64,000 bases of DNA, taken from positions 124,001 to 188,000 of the forward strand of contig JAUIIL010000004.1 of the NCBI GenBank assembly GCA_030431635.1, read 5' to 3'. The stretch is from Bacteriovoracia bacterium (GTDB taxonomy: Bacteria; Bdellovibrionota; Bacteriovoracia; Bacteriovoracales; Bacteriovoracaceae). Each line of letters starts with the position of its first letter. The stretch's first letter is position 1. The translations under genes were made by a program, and so were the position numbers. Positions 51,572 to 59,749 of the stretch are shown in pieces. The notes beneath the pieces are model-generated. The model ran no database searches. It had not been told where the DNA came from and worked only from the letters and a program-made list of their open reading frames with translations.

Positions 51572-52275
51572 AAAATAAAAAAGTGTTTATTCACTCTGGT
51601 GCCGGACTCTCTCAAGAGTCTGGCATTAAAACATTTAGGGACGAAAATGGTTTATGGGAAAACCACCGGGTTGAAGAGGTGGCCACTCCAGAAGCCTTTT
51701 CTTTAAATCCTGATTTAGTTTACCGTTTTTACAATTTAAGACGCCAGCAACTCTACCAAGAAGTTAAACCTAATACTGCTCATCAAGCCTTGGCCCAATT
51801 TCAAAAAAAATGGCAAGAACAGGTTTTCTTTTGTACTCAAAATGTGGACGATCTACTTGAAAGAGCAGGATGTTTAAATGTTCATCATATGCATGGAGAG
51901 CTCTCTAAAATGAGATGTCTTAAGACACACAAAGTCTTTGATGCTCCCATAAGTTTTACGAGAGAAAATCAATGTCCTTGCTGCGCAGAAGAATCAAACT
52001 TAAGACCACATATTGTTTGGTTTGGAGAAATTCCTTTTCATCTAGATAAAATTCAAAAAGAGCTTTTAGATTGTGATATTTTTCTCTCGATTGGAACCTC
52101 TAACCAAGTTTATCCAGCAGCAAGCTTTATTCAACTTGCAAAAGAAAATGGGGCCTATTGTATTGAGGTCAATTATGAACCAACGGCCCTCTCTTCTCTT
52201 TATCATAAGAGTCATTATGGAAGAGCGGGGGAAATATTATCTGGAGTTTTAGAAGAGCTCACAAGCCTGCTCTAA
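51556..52275 (+). CDS. cobB: Class III sirtuin, NAD-dependent lysine deacylase (CobB-like)
   Basis: A 239-residue NAD-dependent protein deacylase. The Rossmann loop SGAGLSQESGIKTFRD carries the GAGxSxxSGI motif, the catalytic His is in HHMHGEL, and zinc Cys residues are in KMRCLKTH and CPCC. The FYNLRRQQL segment holds the Tyr-x-x-Arg pair of class III (SIRT5/CobB) enzymes, which favours acidic acyl groups such as succinyl. Class III is a reading from those residues. Overlap with the secreted-protein gene puts it in the TIGR02147 operon. Confidence 0.92.
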   Translation: MELPIKNKKVFIHSGAGLSQESGIKTFRDENGLWENHRVEEVATPEAFSLNPDLVYRFYNLRRQQLYQEVKPNTAHQALAQFQKKWQEQVFFCTQNVDDLLERAGCLNVHHMHGELSKMRCLKTHKVFDAPISFTRENQCPCCAEESNLRPHIVWFGEIPFHLDKIQKELLDCDIFLSIGTSNQVYPAASFIQLAKENGAYCIEVNYEPTALSSLYHKSHYGRAGEILSGVLEELTSLL

Positions 52276-52728
52276 ATATTGAGCAAAGTGATTTCTAAAG
52301 TCTAGGCCATCATCAAATTTGAATTCAATTTTTTTCATTTTTTGCTCTGGAGAATTAGGAGCAAAATCAGGAGCTCCCCAGTGAGCAACAGCAACAATAT
52401 CGATGACTCCACGTTTTTTTTGAAACTCCCTCACTGCACACATAAGCATATAGCGCACTTGTTTTGGTTGTTTTTTTTCAATAGCTTGCTTAATGAGTGG
52501 GTTCTTTGTTTGAAGGGCCTTGTTAATATCATGCTCGGTGCTCTCAGCTATAAAAAAGCCTTCTTGAGGGGATTTGATATCAACTTCTTCGTCTGTTGTT
52601 TGAATGTAGCGGTAGCAAAAATTTTTTAATGTTTCTTTAATATAAATTCCAAGACCTTCAAGGGTTGAGAGTTGCTCTTCTATTTGAGCAAAATGTCCCT
52701 CTTTCCAACTTTTGATATCATCAACCAT
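52249..52728 (-). CDS. Cytosolic protein of unknown function
   Basis: A 159-residue soluble helical protein without signal or membrane segments. It shares one base (TAATG) with the stop of the upstream gene at 52728, so translation is coupled. Its 3' end overlaps the convergent sirtuin by 27 bp. Segments such as ALQTKNPLIKQAIEKKQPKQ and IDIVAVAHWGAPDFA do not identify a family. Confidence 0.68.
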   Translation of the reverse strand: MVDDIKSWKEGHFAQIEEQLSTLEGLGIYIKETLKNFCYRYIQTTDEEVDIKSPQEGFFIAESTEHDINKALQTKNPLIKQAIEKKQPKQVRYMLMCAVREFQKKRGVIDIVAVAHWGAPDFAPNSPEQKMKKIEFKFDDGLDFRNHFAQYLEQACELF

Positions 52729-53897
52729 TATTTTTCTTCCGTAATTGTTACCTTATAAATGGCACTACCATAACTTTGCTCAAGTTTTCGAGGATTGCGC
52801 AGGGAAGTTGAAAAATAAACTTCATTATTATCATTAATAGCGGGACTTCCACCAAAAGGAGGATGTCCTCCGCCGTATAGGATGATAGCATCACCTAAAT
52901 CACTTTCAACTTTCTGTCCTTTGAAGGCAATTTTGTGAATCTCTTTTCCATTACTGATAAAAACAGCATCTCTATTGAGGGCATCTTTTCCTCTAAAAGC
53001 TATGAAAGAGTTGTTATTAATAACGGGTTTGAAAAAATCAATAGAATTAATATCTGGATGTTTTGTTGAAGCATATAATTTAACCGATCGAGAACTTTTG
53101 ACAAAAATATCCGTCTGTTTTTCACTTTCTGTGATAAAAACAATTTCTCCCAAGTCATTAATGTCTAGAGTATTTCTAATCTTTTGAATTAGTGAACGAG
53201 GATTTTTATCTTTATCTTCAGCTATAACTTGAGAGATCCTTTCTGATTTTAAAACAATAGCATCAGGTCTCTCATCATTGACTTCACCTGGAAGGCCATA
53301 ACGTACTTTTGCTGCAACCAGAGAGAAGTTATTCATTACAGGAGGAAAAAGGTAGGATAGCTTACTTTCTTCGCTTACTTTAAGAAGAGGAATCTGATAA
53401 CCAAGGGTAGTAATGAGGAGGTAGAGTTGATTTCCCTGAACATCAGTGGCCCTCGTTAAAATGCGTCCCTCGTTGTTTTTCATAACATTATCAAAACTCA
53501 TAATTTGATGTGGGCCACCTGGTGAAACTTTAAGAGTTATTTTTCTTGTTCTAGGTGAGTATTGATAAATTCCGTAACTTCTTCCGGCATCAAACTCAGA
53601 AAAGACAATATAGCCTTTATCACTGATATAAGGATCGGATAAAAAATGGCCAGGTTTAGCTTGGTAAATAATCTCACCATTAAACCAAATACTATGTAGT
53701 GGTGTTCTTTGATAAGTGATGAGTTTGAGAACTAGATCAGAATGCTTATTTGTGGCAGGAGTTGAGTTAGTGAAATAGCTGGCCTTAGGAATCTTAAACG
53801 AGCTCTCCTGAGCAGTTCTTAAAACAAGCTCACGCTTAAATTCAAGAGAATACGAATGCTGCAAAGTGGCTAATAAAAGGCAAAGTAAAAGTCTCAT
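52728..53897 (-). CDS. Exported beta-propeller-like protein
   Basis: A 389-residue protein with a signal peptide (MRLLLCLLLATLQHSYS) and repeating beta-rich blocks of the type ISDKGYIVFSEFD, INDLGEIVFITESE, INNNSFIAFRGKD, INDNNEVYFSTSL. These resemble TolB/WD-like or NHL-type propeller blades with an INDxGxVxF motif. Probably periplasmic. Function unknown. Precedes the 52249 gene in the same transcript. Confidence 0.78.
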   Translation of the reverse strand: MRLLLCLLLATLQHSYSLEFKRELVLRTAQESSFKIPKASYFTNSTPATNKHSDLVLKLITYQRTPLHSIWFNGEIIYQAKPGHFLSDPYISDKGYIVFSEFDAGRSYGIYQYSPRTRKITLKVSPGGPHQIMSFDNVMKNNEGRILTRATDVQGNQLYLLITTLGYQIPLLKVSEESKLSYLFPPVMNNFSLVAAKVRYGLPGEVNDERPDAIVLKSERISQVIAEDKDKNPRSLIQKIRNTLDINDLGEIVFITESEKQTDIFVKSSRSVKLYASTKHPDINSIDFFKPVINNNSFIAFRGKDALNRDAVFISNGKEIHKIAFKGQKVESDLGDAIILYGGGHPPFGGSPAINDNNEVYFSTSLRNPRKLEQSYGSAIYKVTITEEK

Positions 53898-54025
53898 AAA
53901 ATGTATCTCCTCTCTAGGTCATACAATCTAGTTCGAATACTTCTATATGAGGATATGCACCTCGTCTTTACCTTTCGTCAAGAGGAGTGTTCGATATGTC
54001 AAACATCTAGGATTGAGGTTATATC

Positions 54026-54928
54026 ATGTTAAAAGTTTTCTCTTTTATCACTTTGCTTGTCTGTTGTTCTTCTTTTGCTTCTTTTGAAAAAGATTTAGAG
54101 GCCATCAAAAAACTAACAGGTTGTTATCATATTGATTACGAGGATACCGAGACCTTCTCCCCGAGTTCCAACTATGAGTTTCATGAGAGGTATAAAGAAA
54201 AAGGACTTGAGTGGATTTTTGTCGAAAAACAGACTGAAAAAGAGATTACTCTTCAGCATTTACTTATTTTGCCATCAGGCAAAATTGTTAAACATTGGCG
54301 CCAGCATTGGGCCTATGAAGATGACACTCTTTATGTTTATGAAGGGGATAATCAATGGAGCTATGTTAAGCTTGAAGAGAGTATAGGAAGATGGACTCAG
54401 GCCACTTATCAAGTTGATGGAGGGCCTCGTTATGAGTGTTCAGCTCCATGGATTAGTTGGGGAGAGATAAGTTATTGGGAATGTGAAAGTCCCTCACCTC
54501 TACCTCGAAGAGAGTTTAGTGTTCGAAGTGATTATAATATTTTAATGAGAAAAAATAGGCATGAAATAACAAGTTTTGGACATGTTCATTCTCATGATGG
54601 AAGCAAAATTAACAGAACATCTCTTGGTGATATGATTATTGCTTATGAAAAAGGGAGAAACACCTACACTCGCACAGAAGAATCAGTATGTGCAGTTGCA
54701 AAAGAGTGGTGGAAGAAAAATGAGCGTTACTGGACTAGAGTCCATAAAGCATGGGATGACATTTACGCAATTAATAAAGACTTTAGTATCAAGAAAGAAG
54801 TTGATGGAACAACACTCATGAAAACTTTATTTGATTTAAATGATAAATCTATTAAAGAGGAGTGGGATAACTTTAGAATACAAAAAGAAGTTAGTGCTAT
54901 TATTGAAGGCTACTTCGTTTTGAAATAA
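54026..54928 (+). CDS. Exported DUF6607-family protein
   Basis: A 300-residue protein with a signal peptide (MLKVFSFITLLVCCSSFA). The mature part has the conserved pattern of the DUF6607 family: GCYHIDYEDTETFSP, YEFHERYKEKGLEWIF, IVKHWRQHWAYEDDTLY, WTQATYQVDGGPRYECSA and SPLPRREFSVRSDYN. Found in diverse Gram-negative bacteria; the role is unknown. The family call is from recalled motif pattern, not a search. The 3' end overlaps the convergent RimK-like gene by 29 bp. Confidence 0.8.
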   Translation: MLKVFSFITLLVCCSSFASFEKDLEAIKKLTGCYHIDYEDTETFSPSSNYEFHERYKEKGLEWIFVEKQTEKEITLQHLLILPSGKIVKHWRQHWAYEDDTLYVYEGDNQWSYVKLEESIGRWTQATYQVDGGPRYECSAPWISWGEISYWECESPSPLPRREFSVRSDYNILMRKNRHEITSFGHVHSHDGSKINRTSLGDMIIAYEKGRNTYTRTEESVCAVAKEWWKKNERYWTRVHKAWDDIYAINKDFSIKKEVDGTTLMKTLFDLNDKSIKEEWDNFRIQKEVSAIIEGYFVLK

Positions 54929-55688
54929 ACTCATATAGTCTTTCTACGACATTAATTTCAAAGACTTTTTCAAATTCAATAAAACCTGGAGAGGTATTTA
55001 TTTCTAATAAATAACTTTGAGAATTTACTCTTAAGAAATCGAGCGCAAAAAAATTAAGCTGTAATTTTTTTGCAATAAAAAGAGTAATTTCTATCTCTGC
55101 TGAAGTTGCCTTACTTATCTCTCCAGTTCCTCCTTTTGAGATATTAGACATAAAGTTGTTTGGATGATGTCTTCTCATCGTTCCTAGAATTTGTCCTCCT
55201 AGATATAGGACTCGATAGTCTGTTCCAAAAGAATCTCGAAGGGGAGTTTGCCAAAAATATTGATTTTTAAATTCGTTTGTCATCTTAAATTGCACAAAGT
55301 CACTAAGATTATTTATCAAGAAAATCCCTTCGCCTTTCATACTTCTTCTTTTTTTTGCTAAAATTGGGTAGAAAAAAGGAAAAGAAAGAAAGCTAAGGGG
55401 GGTTAGTATTTGTTGTTCTTTGAAAAAAAGAAATTGCCACCATTTATCTTGAATCAGACGGACGTTATTTAACTGATTGAGAAAAACACATCCTTGCCTC
55501 TGAAGCTCTAAGCATTTTTGAATAAGGGTATCTGGAGTGGTTGAACCAATTCTCTCAATAACATAAGGAAAAAATTTATCTTGCTTAGAATGAAAAAGAT
55601 CTAAATAATCGATATCTTTCAATTCAAGAAACCTTTGAGAACAAGCAAGTTGTGGATTAAGAGTAATTAAAGCAATGCGTTTATTCAT
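54900..55688 (-). CDS. RimK-like ATP-grasp ligase
   Basis: A 262-residue ATP-grasp protein. The nucleotide-binding part has FPFFYPILAKKRRSMKGEGIFLI, DYRVLYLGGQILGTM and the magnesium-binding end FALDFLRVNSQSYLLEINTSPGF, matching RimK/LysX-type ligases that add amino acids to a carboxylate. The N-terminal domain is short. The acceptor is unknown. It overlaps the upstream MltD-like gene by 8 bp, so a link to peptidoglycan or envelope modification is plausible but inferred. Confidence 0.82.
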   Translation of the reverse strand: MNKRIALITLNPQLACSQRFLELKDIDYLDLFHSKQDKFFPYVIERIGSTTPDTLIQKCLELQRQGCVFLNQLNNVRLIQDKWWQFLFFKEQQILTPLSFLSFPFFYPILAKKRRSMKGEGIFLINNLSDFVQFKMTNEFKNQYFWQTPLRDSFGTDYRVLYLGGQILGTMRRHHPNNFMSNISKGGTGEISKATSAEIEITLFIAKKLQLNFFALDFLRVNSQSYLLEINTSPGFIEFEKVFEINVVERLYEFISKRSSLQ

Positions 55689-57786
55689 TTTGATTCGTAA
55701 CTGAACGAACTTCAGGCAGAGGAAGTATTTGACCTATTTGAAGAGGTCCTATGCTGAGACCTTGGCTTTTAAACGTTTTTTTCATTAACCATAATGGAAC
55801 TTCTAGTTTTTGAGAAATTCCTAGTAAAGTATCCCCACGTTTAACTTTATACTCTGTGGTTCCATCAACATGATAGTTTTCATAAAAGTCTTGTTCAATC
55901 ATTTGGTGATATTGGACACGTTTGATATTAAAAGAGACGACCTCTTCTTCATCCATTGGTAGTTTGAGTTTTTGTCCAATAAGAATACTATTATTTCGTT
56001 TCCCATTCAGCGCCCTAATTTTACTTGAATTTTTTATAAGCCAATCAGAGTAATGACCCATTGTTTCTTCCGTTTCTACAATAATCTCGTGAACATTGGG
56101 AGATACTTTAATAACATCAAAATCATAATCTTTAAAAATATCTTCGCTATTAAGATCTACTTTTTCTTTAGTCTCTTCTTTGTTTGAAGGTTCTTCTTTT
56201 TTGGCCAAAACTTGTTTTTTAGGTTGATGTGTTTTTATCTGAACAGTGAAAAAAGAAGAAACTTTATTCCAGAGAGTTTCCTTTTCTTCTTCAACCACCT
56301 CATTTTTTTCAACTTCTATACTGTCATTTTCATTCTCTTGAGAGGAAGCGATAAGCTTATCCTCTTTCTGGATTTGTTCATCTTCTTCTTTTTTTAAGAG
56401 CTCTTGATTAATTTCCTGCTTCGCAGGAGTTTCAATATGGGCCAAAAGAGTTGTTTGTCTCTGTTTTTTCTCTTGGTAGTCATCTCCAGGGATTTTTAAC
56501 TTCATTCCCGGATAAACTCGAGAGGGGTTGGCTATCTTATTGATAGCGATTAAATCACTAAGAGAAATTTTATAAATCTGAGAGATCATGTACAAGCTTT
56601 CACCTGGACTCACGGTATGATCACCTGAAGCGATTAGATTTTTCTTCTTGATTTGAATTTGAGAGAGGGCCAATTGATAGGTCTTAAGCTCTTCCTCACT
56701 AGCTTTGGGAATTTTAACTTGAAATCCTTTTGGAAGAGAGAGCGAGTTTCTATAAGCAATAGGGCGAATAGCAAGATTGAACTCTTTGAAGGTTTTTAAA
56801 TCAATTCTTAGGGCCTTAATAATTTGATTTACTGTAAGAGATTTCTCAAGCATGAGTTCTGAAAACTCTGGTAACGTTTGTTTTTCGATTTCTCCAAAAT
56901 AAAGATCTGGATTTTGGGCTATTTCAGCGGCAGCGGCAAATGAAGCATAAAAATTCTTAGAGGCAAAACCAAATCTTCGACCTTTATATTCTTGAATAAT
57001 CTGACTAATATCAGTCGTACCAACACCTTTAATGGCCATTTCCATTGAACGGGCCCCATGATTATAGGCAGTAAGGGCCAAAGGCCATGAGTTGAGTTTT
57101 CTGTAATTATCTCTTAAGAGTTTGGCGGCAGCATAAGTGGCCTTAATGGGATCTCGCCTTTCATCGATAATATAGCTCAGATTAAGTTTATAAATCCGAC
57201 CAGTAGAGCGCATAAATTGCCAAATCCCTGCGGCCCCAACTTTGGAATAAGCAAGGTAGTTAAAAGAACTCTCAACATGTGGAAGGTAGCTAAGTTCTAT
57301 TGGTAAATTCATTTCTTGAAAGACAGATTTAATTTTATCTAAGTAGAGATACGATCTTTTTAATCCTTGAAAGTATCTATCTCTCATTCCTTGTTGAAAC
57401 CTTACTTGATGAGGCATTTTTCTTAATACTTCTAAAGAGGGATCTCCTATTTGTTCAAGAAGTTCTTGCTCATCAGGAGTCAGATTTTTTTTCCTTTTTT
57501 TGATAATGCTAGTGAGAATTCTTTTTATTTTTCTTTTTTCATCTCTAACAAAACGTATACGTCTCCTTCTATCCATGGATTTAAATTCAATTTGAGAATA
57601 GATAATTCTCAAATCTTCATCATCATGAATAAAACCTTCAAAGGAGTTGAGTTTGGTAAAAACTTTTTTCCAGAAATCAACTCGAGGTCTCATGAAGCTA
57701 TCAATCGGAAAAAACTTTTGTGGAAGTTGTGAAAAAACTGGAACTGTGGAAGCGAGAATAACAACAAAACTTAGAATTTTTAACAT
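55681..57786 (-). CDS. Membrane-bound lytic transglycosylase with LysM repeats (MltD-like)
   Basis: A 701-residue exported peptidoglycan-cleaving enzyme. After the signal peptide and a charged helical region comes a GH23 (SLT) domain: ELSYLPHVESSFNYLAYSK with the catalytic Glu, VGAAGIWQFMRSTGRIY and ALTAYNHG. Then three LysM motifs (HTVSPGESLYMISQIYKI; the block ending KIRALNGKRNNSILIGQKLK; YKVKRGDTLLGISQKL) separated by a low-complexity Glu/Lys-rich linker. LysM binds peptidoglycan. Resembles MltD. Precedes the RimK-like gene. In a predator it may serve its own wall or the prey's wall; the sequence does not say. Confidence 0.92.
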   Translation of the reverse strand: MLKILSFVVILASTVPVFSQLPQKFFPIDSFMRPRVDFWKKVFTKLNSFEGFIHDDEDLRIIYSQIEFKSMDRRRRIRFVRDEKRKIKRILTSIIKKRKKNLTPDEQELLEQIGDPSLEVLRKMPHQVRFQQGMRDRYFQGLKRSYLYLDKIKSVFQEMNLPIELSYLPHVESSFNYLAYSKVGAAGIWQFMRSTGRIYKLNLSYIIDERRDPIKATYAAAKLLRDNYRKLNSWPLALTAYNHGARSMEMAIKGVGTTDISQIIQEYKGRRFGFASKNFYASFAAAAEIAQNPDLYFGEIEKQTLPEFSELMLEKSLTVNQIIKALRIDLKTFKEFNLAIRPIAYRNSLSLPKGFQVKIPKASEEELKTYQLALSQIQIKKKNLIASGDHTVSPGESLYMISQIYKISLSDLIAINKIANPSRVYPGMKLKIPGDDYQEKKQRQTTLLAHIETPAKQEINQELLKKEEDEQIQKEDKLIASSQENENDSIEVEKNEVVEEEKETLWNKVSSFFTVQIKTHQPKKQVLAKKEEPSNKEETKEKVDLNSEDIFKDYDFDVIKVSPNVHEIIVETEETMGHYSDWLIKNSSKIRALNGKRNNSILIGQKLKLPMDEEEVVSFNIKRVQYHQMIEQDFYENYHVDGTTEYKVKRGDTLLGISQKLEVPLWLMKKTFKSQGLSIGPLQIGQILPLPEVRSVTNQNE

Positions 57787-57808
57787 AATGGTTTTTATTT
57801 TACTTCAT

Positions 57809-58570
57809 TTAAGTGTCAGAGAGAAAGCTTCTGATTTTTTTGGTCAGGTTTTGAAAGCATTTCTTCCCCAAGGAATATTCATCAATTAAAAGATGGTGGT
57901 AATGAGTTTTTGCATCATGACATTTTTGAACAAAAAAGATTTCCCAGTTTAATAATTGAGTTTCTTTAGCAAAGCTCTCTGTGCGCGAAGAGTCAATAAG
58001 CTCATCTTCTCTATCTAGAATCACTAATGTGGGAGGAAGGTTTTTAAATGGTAATAAACGGTGAACATCATCAACTAACTCAAAAAGATGACGGTAAAGG
58101 TTTAAGCTCACAGAAGAATTTGCTCGATAAAGTGCAGGTGAGAAACTAGGCAGAGAGTAAGAAGTAAAATAAGACAGCGGTCTTAACAAGTTCACGTACC
58201 AACGCAGAAACAGAGCAGGGGCAATTAAAACAATTTTGCGAAACTTGATTTGAGAGCTCTCAAGAAGATAAAGTCCAATAAGACCTCCAAAAGAGTAGGC
58301 CAGAAGAGAGCCATTTGAGCTTCCTTGCTCTTGCATCAGACCTCTGATAGGGGATAGAAACTCTTCTTTTGTCTGGTTGCTTGCCACTTGAATTCTTTCT
58401 TTCTCTGTTGGCCGGTAATGACCTTCTAGGGCAATAATCTCATAGTCTTTTTGAAGCTCTTGGGCCATTGGCACTAGGACCGAGGGTCTATTGTTAAGTC
58501 CATGCATAAGAAAAAGCTTTGAATGCGATGCATCTGTTAAATAAAAGCAAAAGGCCAATAAAAAAAGCAT
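57809..58570 (-). CDS. Exported alpha/beta-hydrolase
   Basis: A 253-residue hydrolase with a short hydrophobic N-terminus (MLFLLAFCFYLTDA) that may be a signal peptide. The nucleophile elbow is YSFGG (Ser), the oxyanion loop LMHGLNN, an acid Asp in ILDREDELID and a His in HHLLIDEYS close to the end. Probably an esterase or lipase; the substrate is unknown. It is 22 bp upstream of the MltD-like gene in the same direction. Confidence 0.82.
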   Translation of the reverse strand: MLFLLAFCFYLTDASHSKLFLMHGLNNRPSVLVPMAQELQKDYEIIALEGHYRPTEKERIQVASNQTKEEFLSPIRGLMQEQGSSNGSLLAYSFGGLIGLYLLESSQIKFRKIVLIAPALFLRWYVNLLRPLSYFTSYSLPSFSPALYRANSSVSLNLYRHLFELVDDVHRLLPFKNLPPTLVILDREDELIDSSRTESFAKETQLLNWEIFFVQKCHDAKTHYHHLLIDEYSLGKKCFQNLTKKIRSFLSDT

Positions 58571-58636
58571 AAAGTCATTCTATAGGTTTAATCAGTTTCG
58601 TGCACTTTTATCTTCAAGTCGTTATTATAATGAAAT

Positions 58637-59740
58637 ATGCAAAATGAATTATTGTCTACACTTCTTATTATTCTACTCGTTCTAGGACCTTGTTGGTTTT
58701 TCTTTCTTCAGATGAAGGCCCAAATACAAACACTTCTCTCAAAAAACGAAGTTAATTTTGAAAAAAGAATGGCCGAACAAAAAGAGCAAGTGACAAAAGA
58801 TTTATATGAATTCTCAGAAAAAATATCAAATAAATCTTATGAGAACTTTGAGTCACTTAAACACATTGTTCAAGACAAGCTTGAGAAAATTTCTCTACGA
58901 ATTCAAGAAGATTTATCAGAAAACTTTAAGAGATCAAACCAAACCTTTCAGGACGTTCTCTCTCGATTAGTTAAGATAGATGAAGCTCAAAAACAAATTG
59001 ATAAACTTTCTGTTAATGTTAACTCTCTTCAGGACATATTAACAGATAAAAAAACAAGAGGTATTTTTGGTGAAGTCCAACTCTCTCAAATTCTATCAAG
59101 TGTTTTTGGAGAGACTCAAAAAAACTATGGACTTCAATATAAGTTGAGTTCGGGAGTTATTGTTGATGCTATTTTATTTCTACCTGAGTCCATTGGTAAA
59201 ATTGCCATCGACTCTAAATTCCCTTTAGAAAATTACTTGAGAATGACAGATAAAAAACTTCCTTCAAGTGAGAGGAATGAGAGCGGGAAAGAATTTAAAA
59301 AAAATGTCAAAAAACATATAGATGATATTGCAGATAAATATATCATTGAAAACGAAACAGCTTCACAGGCCATCTTATTTCTACCGGCCGAAGCTATTTT
59401 TGCTGAAGTTAACGCTTATCATCCCGAATTAATTGAATATGCTCAAAAGCGTAGAGTATGGATGAGTTCTCCAACGACCTTAATGGCCAACTTAACCTCT
59501 ATCCAGCTCATTTTAAGTCAATTTGAAAGGGATAAGTACTCCCATATTATTCAGGAAGAGCTTGCCAAACTTTCTAAAGATTTCAGTCGTTATAGACAGA
59601 GGTGGGACAAATTAGCTGGCCATATCGAAAATGTGAGTAAAGATGTTAGAGATATTCATATCTCAACCAATAAGATTACAGAGCATTTTGGCAGGATAAA
59701 TGAAGTTGAATTTGAATTTGAAAAAAACCAAATAGACTAA
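58637..59740 (+). CDS. rmuC: RmuC-family DNA recombination protein
   Basis: A 367-residue protein: N-terminal membrane helix (LLSTLLIILLVLGPCWFFFL), a long coiled coil (about 20-140), and the nuclease-like RmuC domain with DKKTRGIFGEVQLSQILSSV, VDAILFLPES, IAIDSKFPLENY, ILFLPAEAIFAE and PTTLMANLTSIQ. RmuC is thought to limit inversion at short inverted repeats. Divergent from the hydrolase, followed after 9 bp by the LTA-synthase-like gene. Confidence 0.93.
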   Translation: MQNELLSTLLIILLVLGPCWFFFLQMKAQIQTLLSKNEVNFEKRMAEQKEQVTKDLYEFSEKISNKSYENFESLKHIVQDKLEKISLRIQEDLSENFKRSNQTFQDVLSRLVKIDEAQKQIDKLSVNVNSLQDILTDKKTRGIFGEVQLSQILSSVFGETQKNYGLQYKLSSGVIVDAILFLPESIGKIAIDSKFPLENYLRMTDKKLPSSERNESGKEFKKNVKKHIDDIADKYIIENETASQAILFLPAEAIFAEVNAYHPELIEYAQKRRVWMSSPTTLMANLTSIQLILSQFERDKYSHIIQEELAKLSKDFSRYRQRWDKLAGHIENVSKDVRDIHISTNKITEHFGRINEVEFEFEKNQID

Positions 59741-59749
59741 AGAGTTAGC

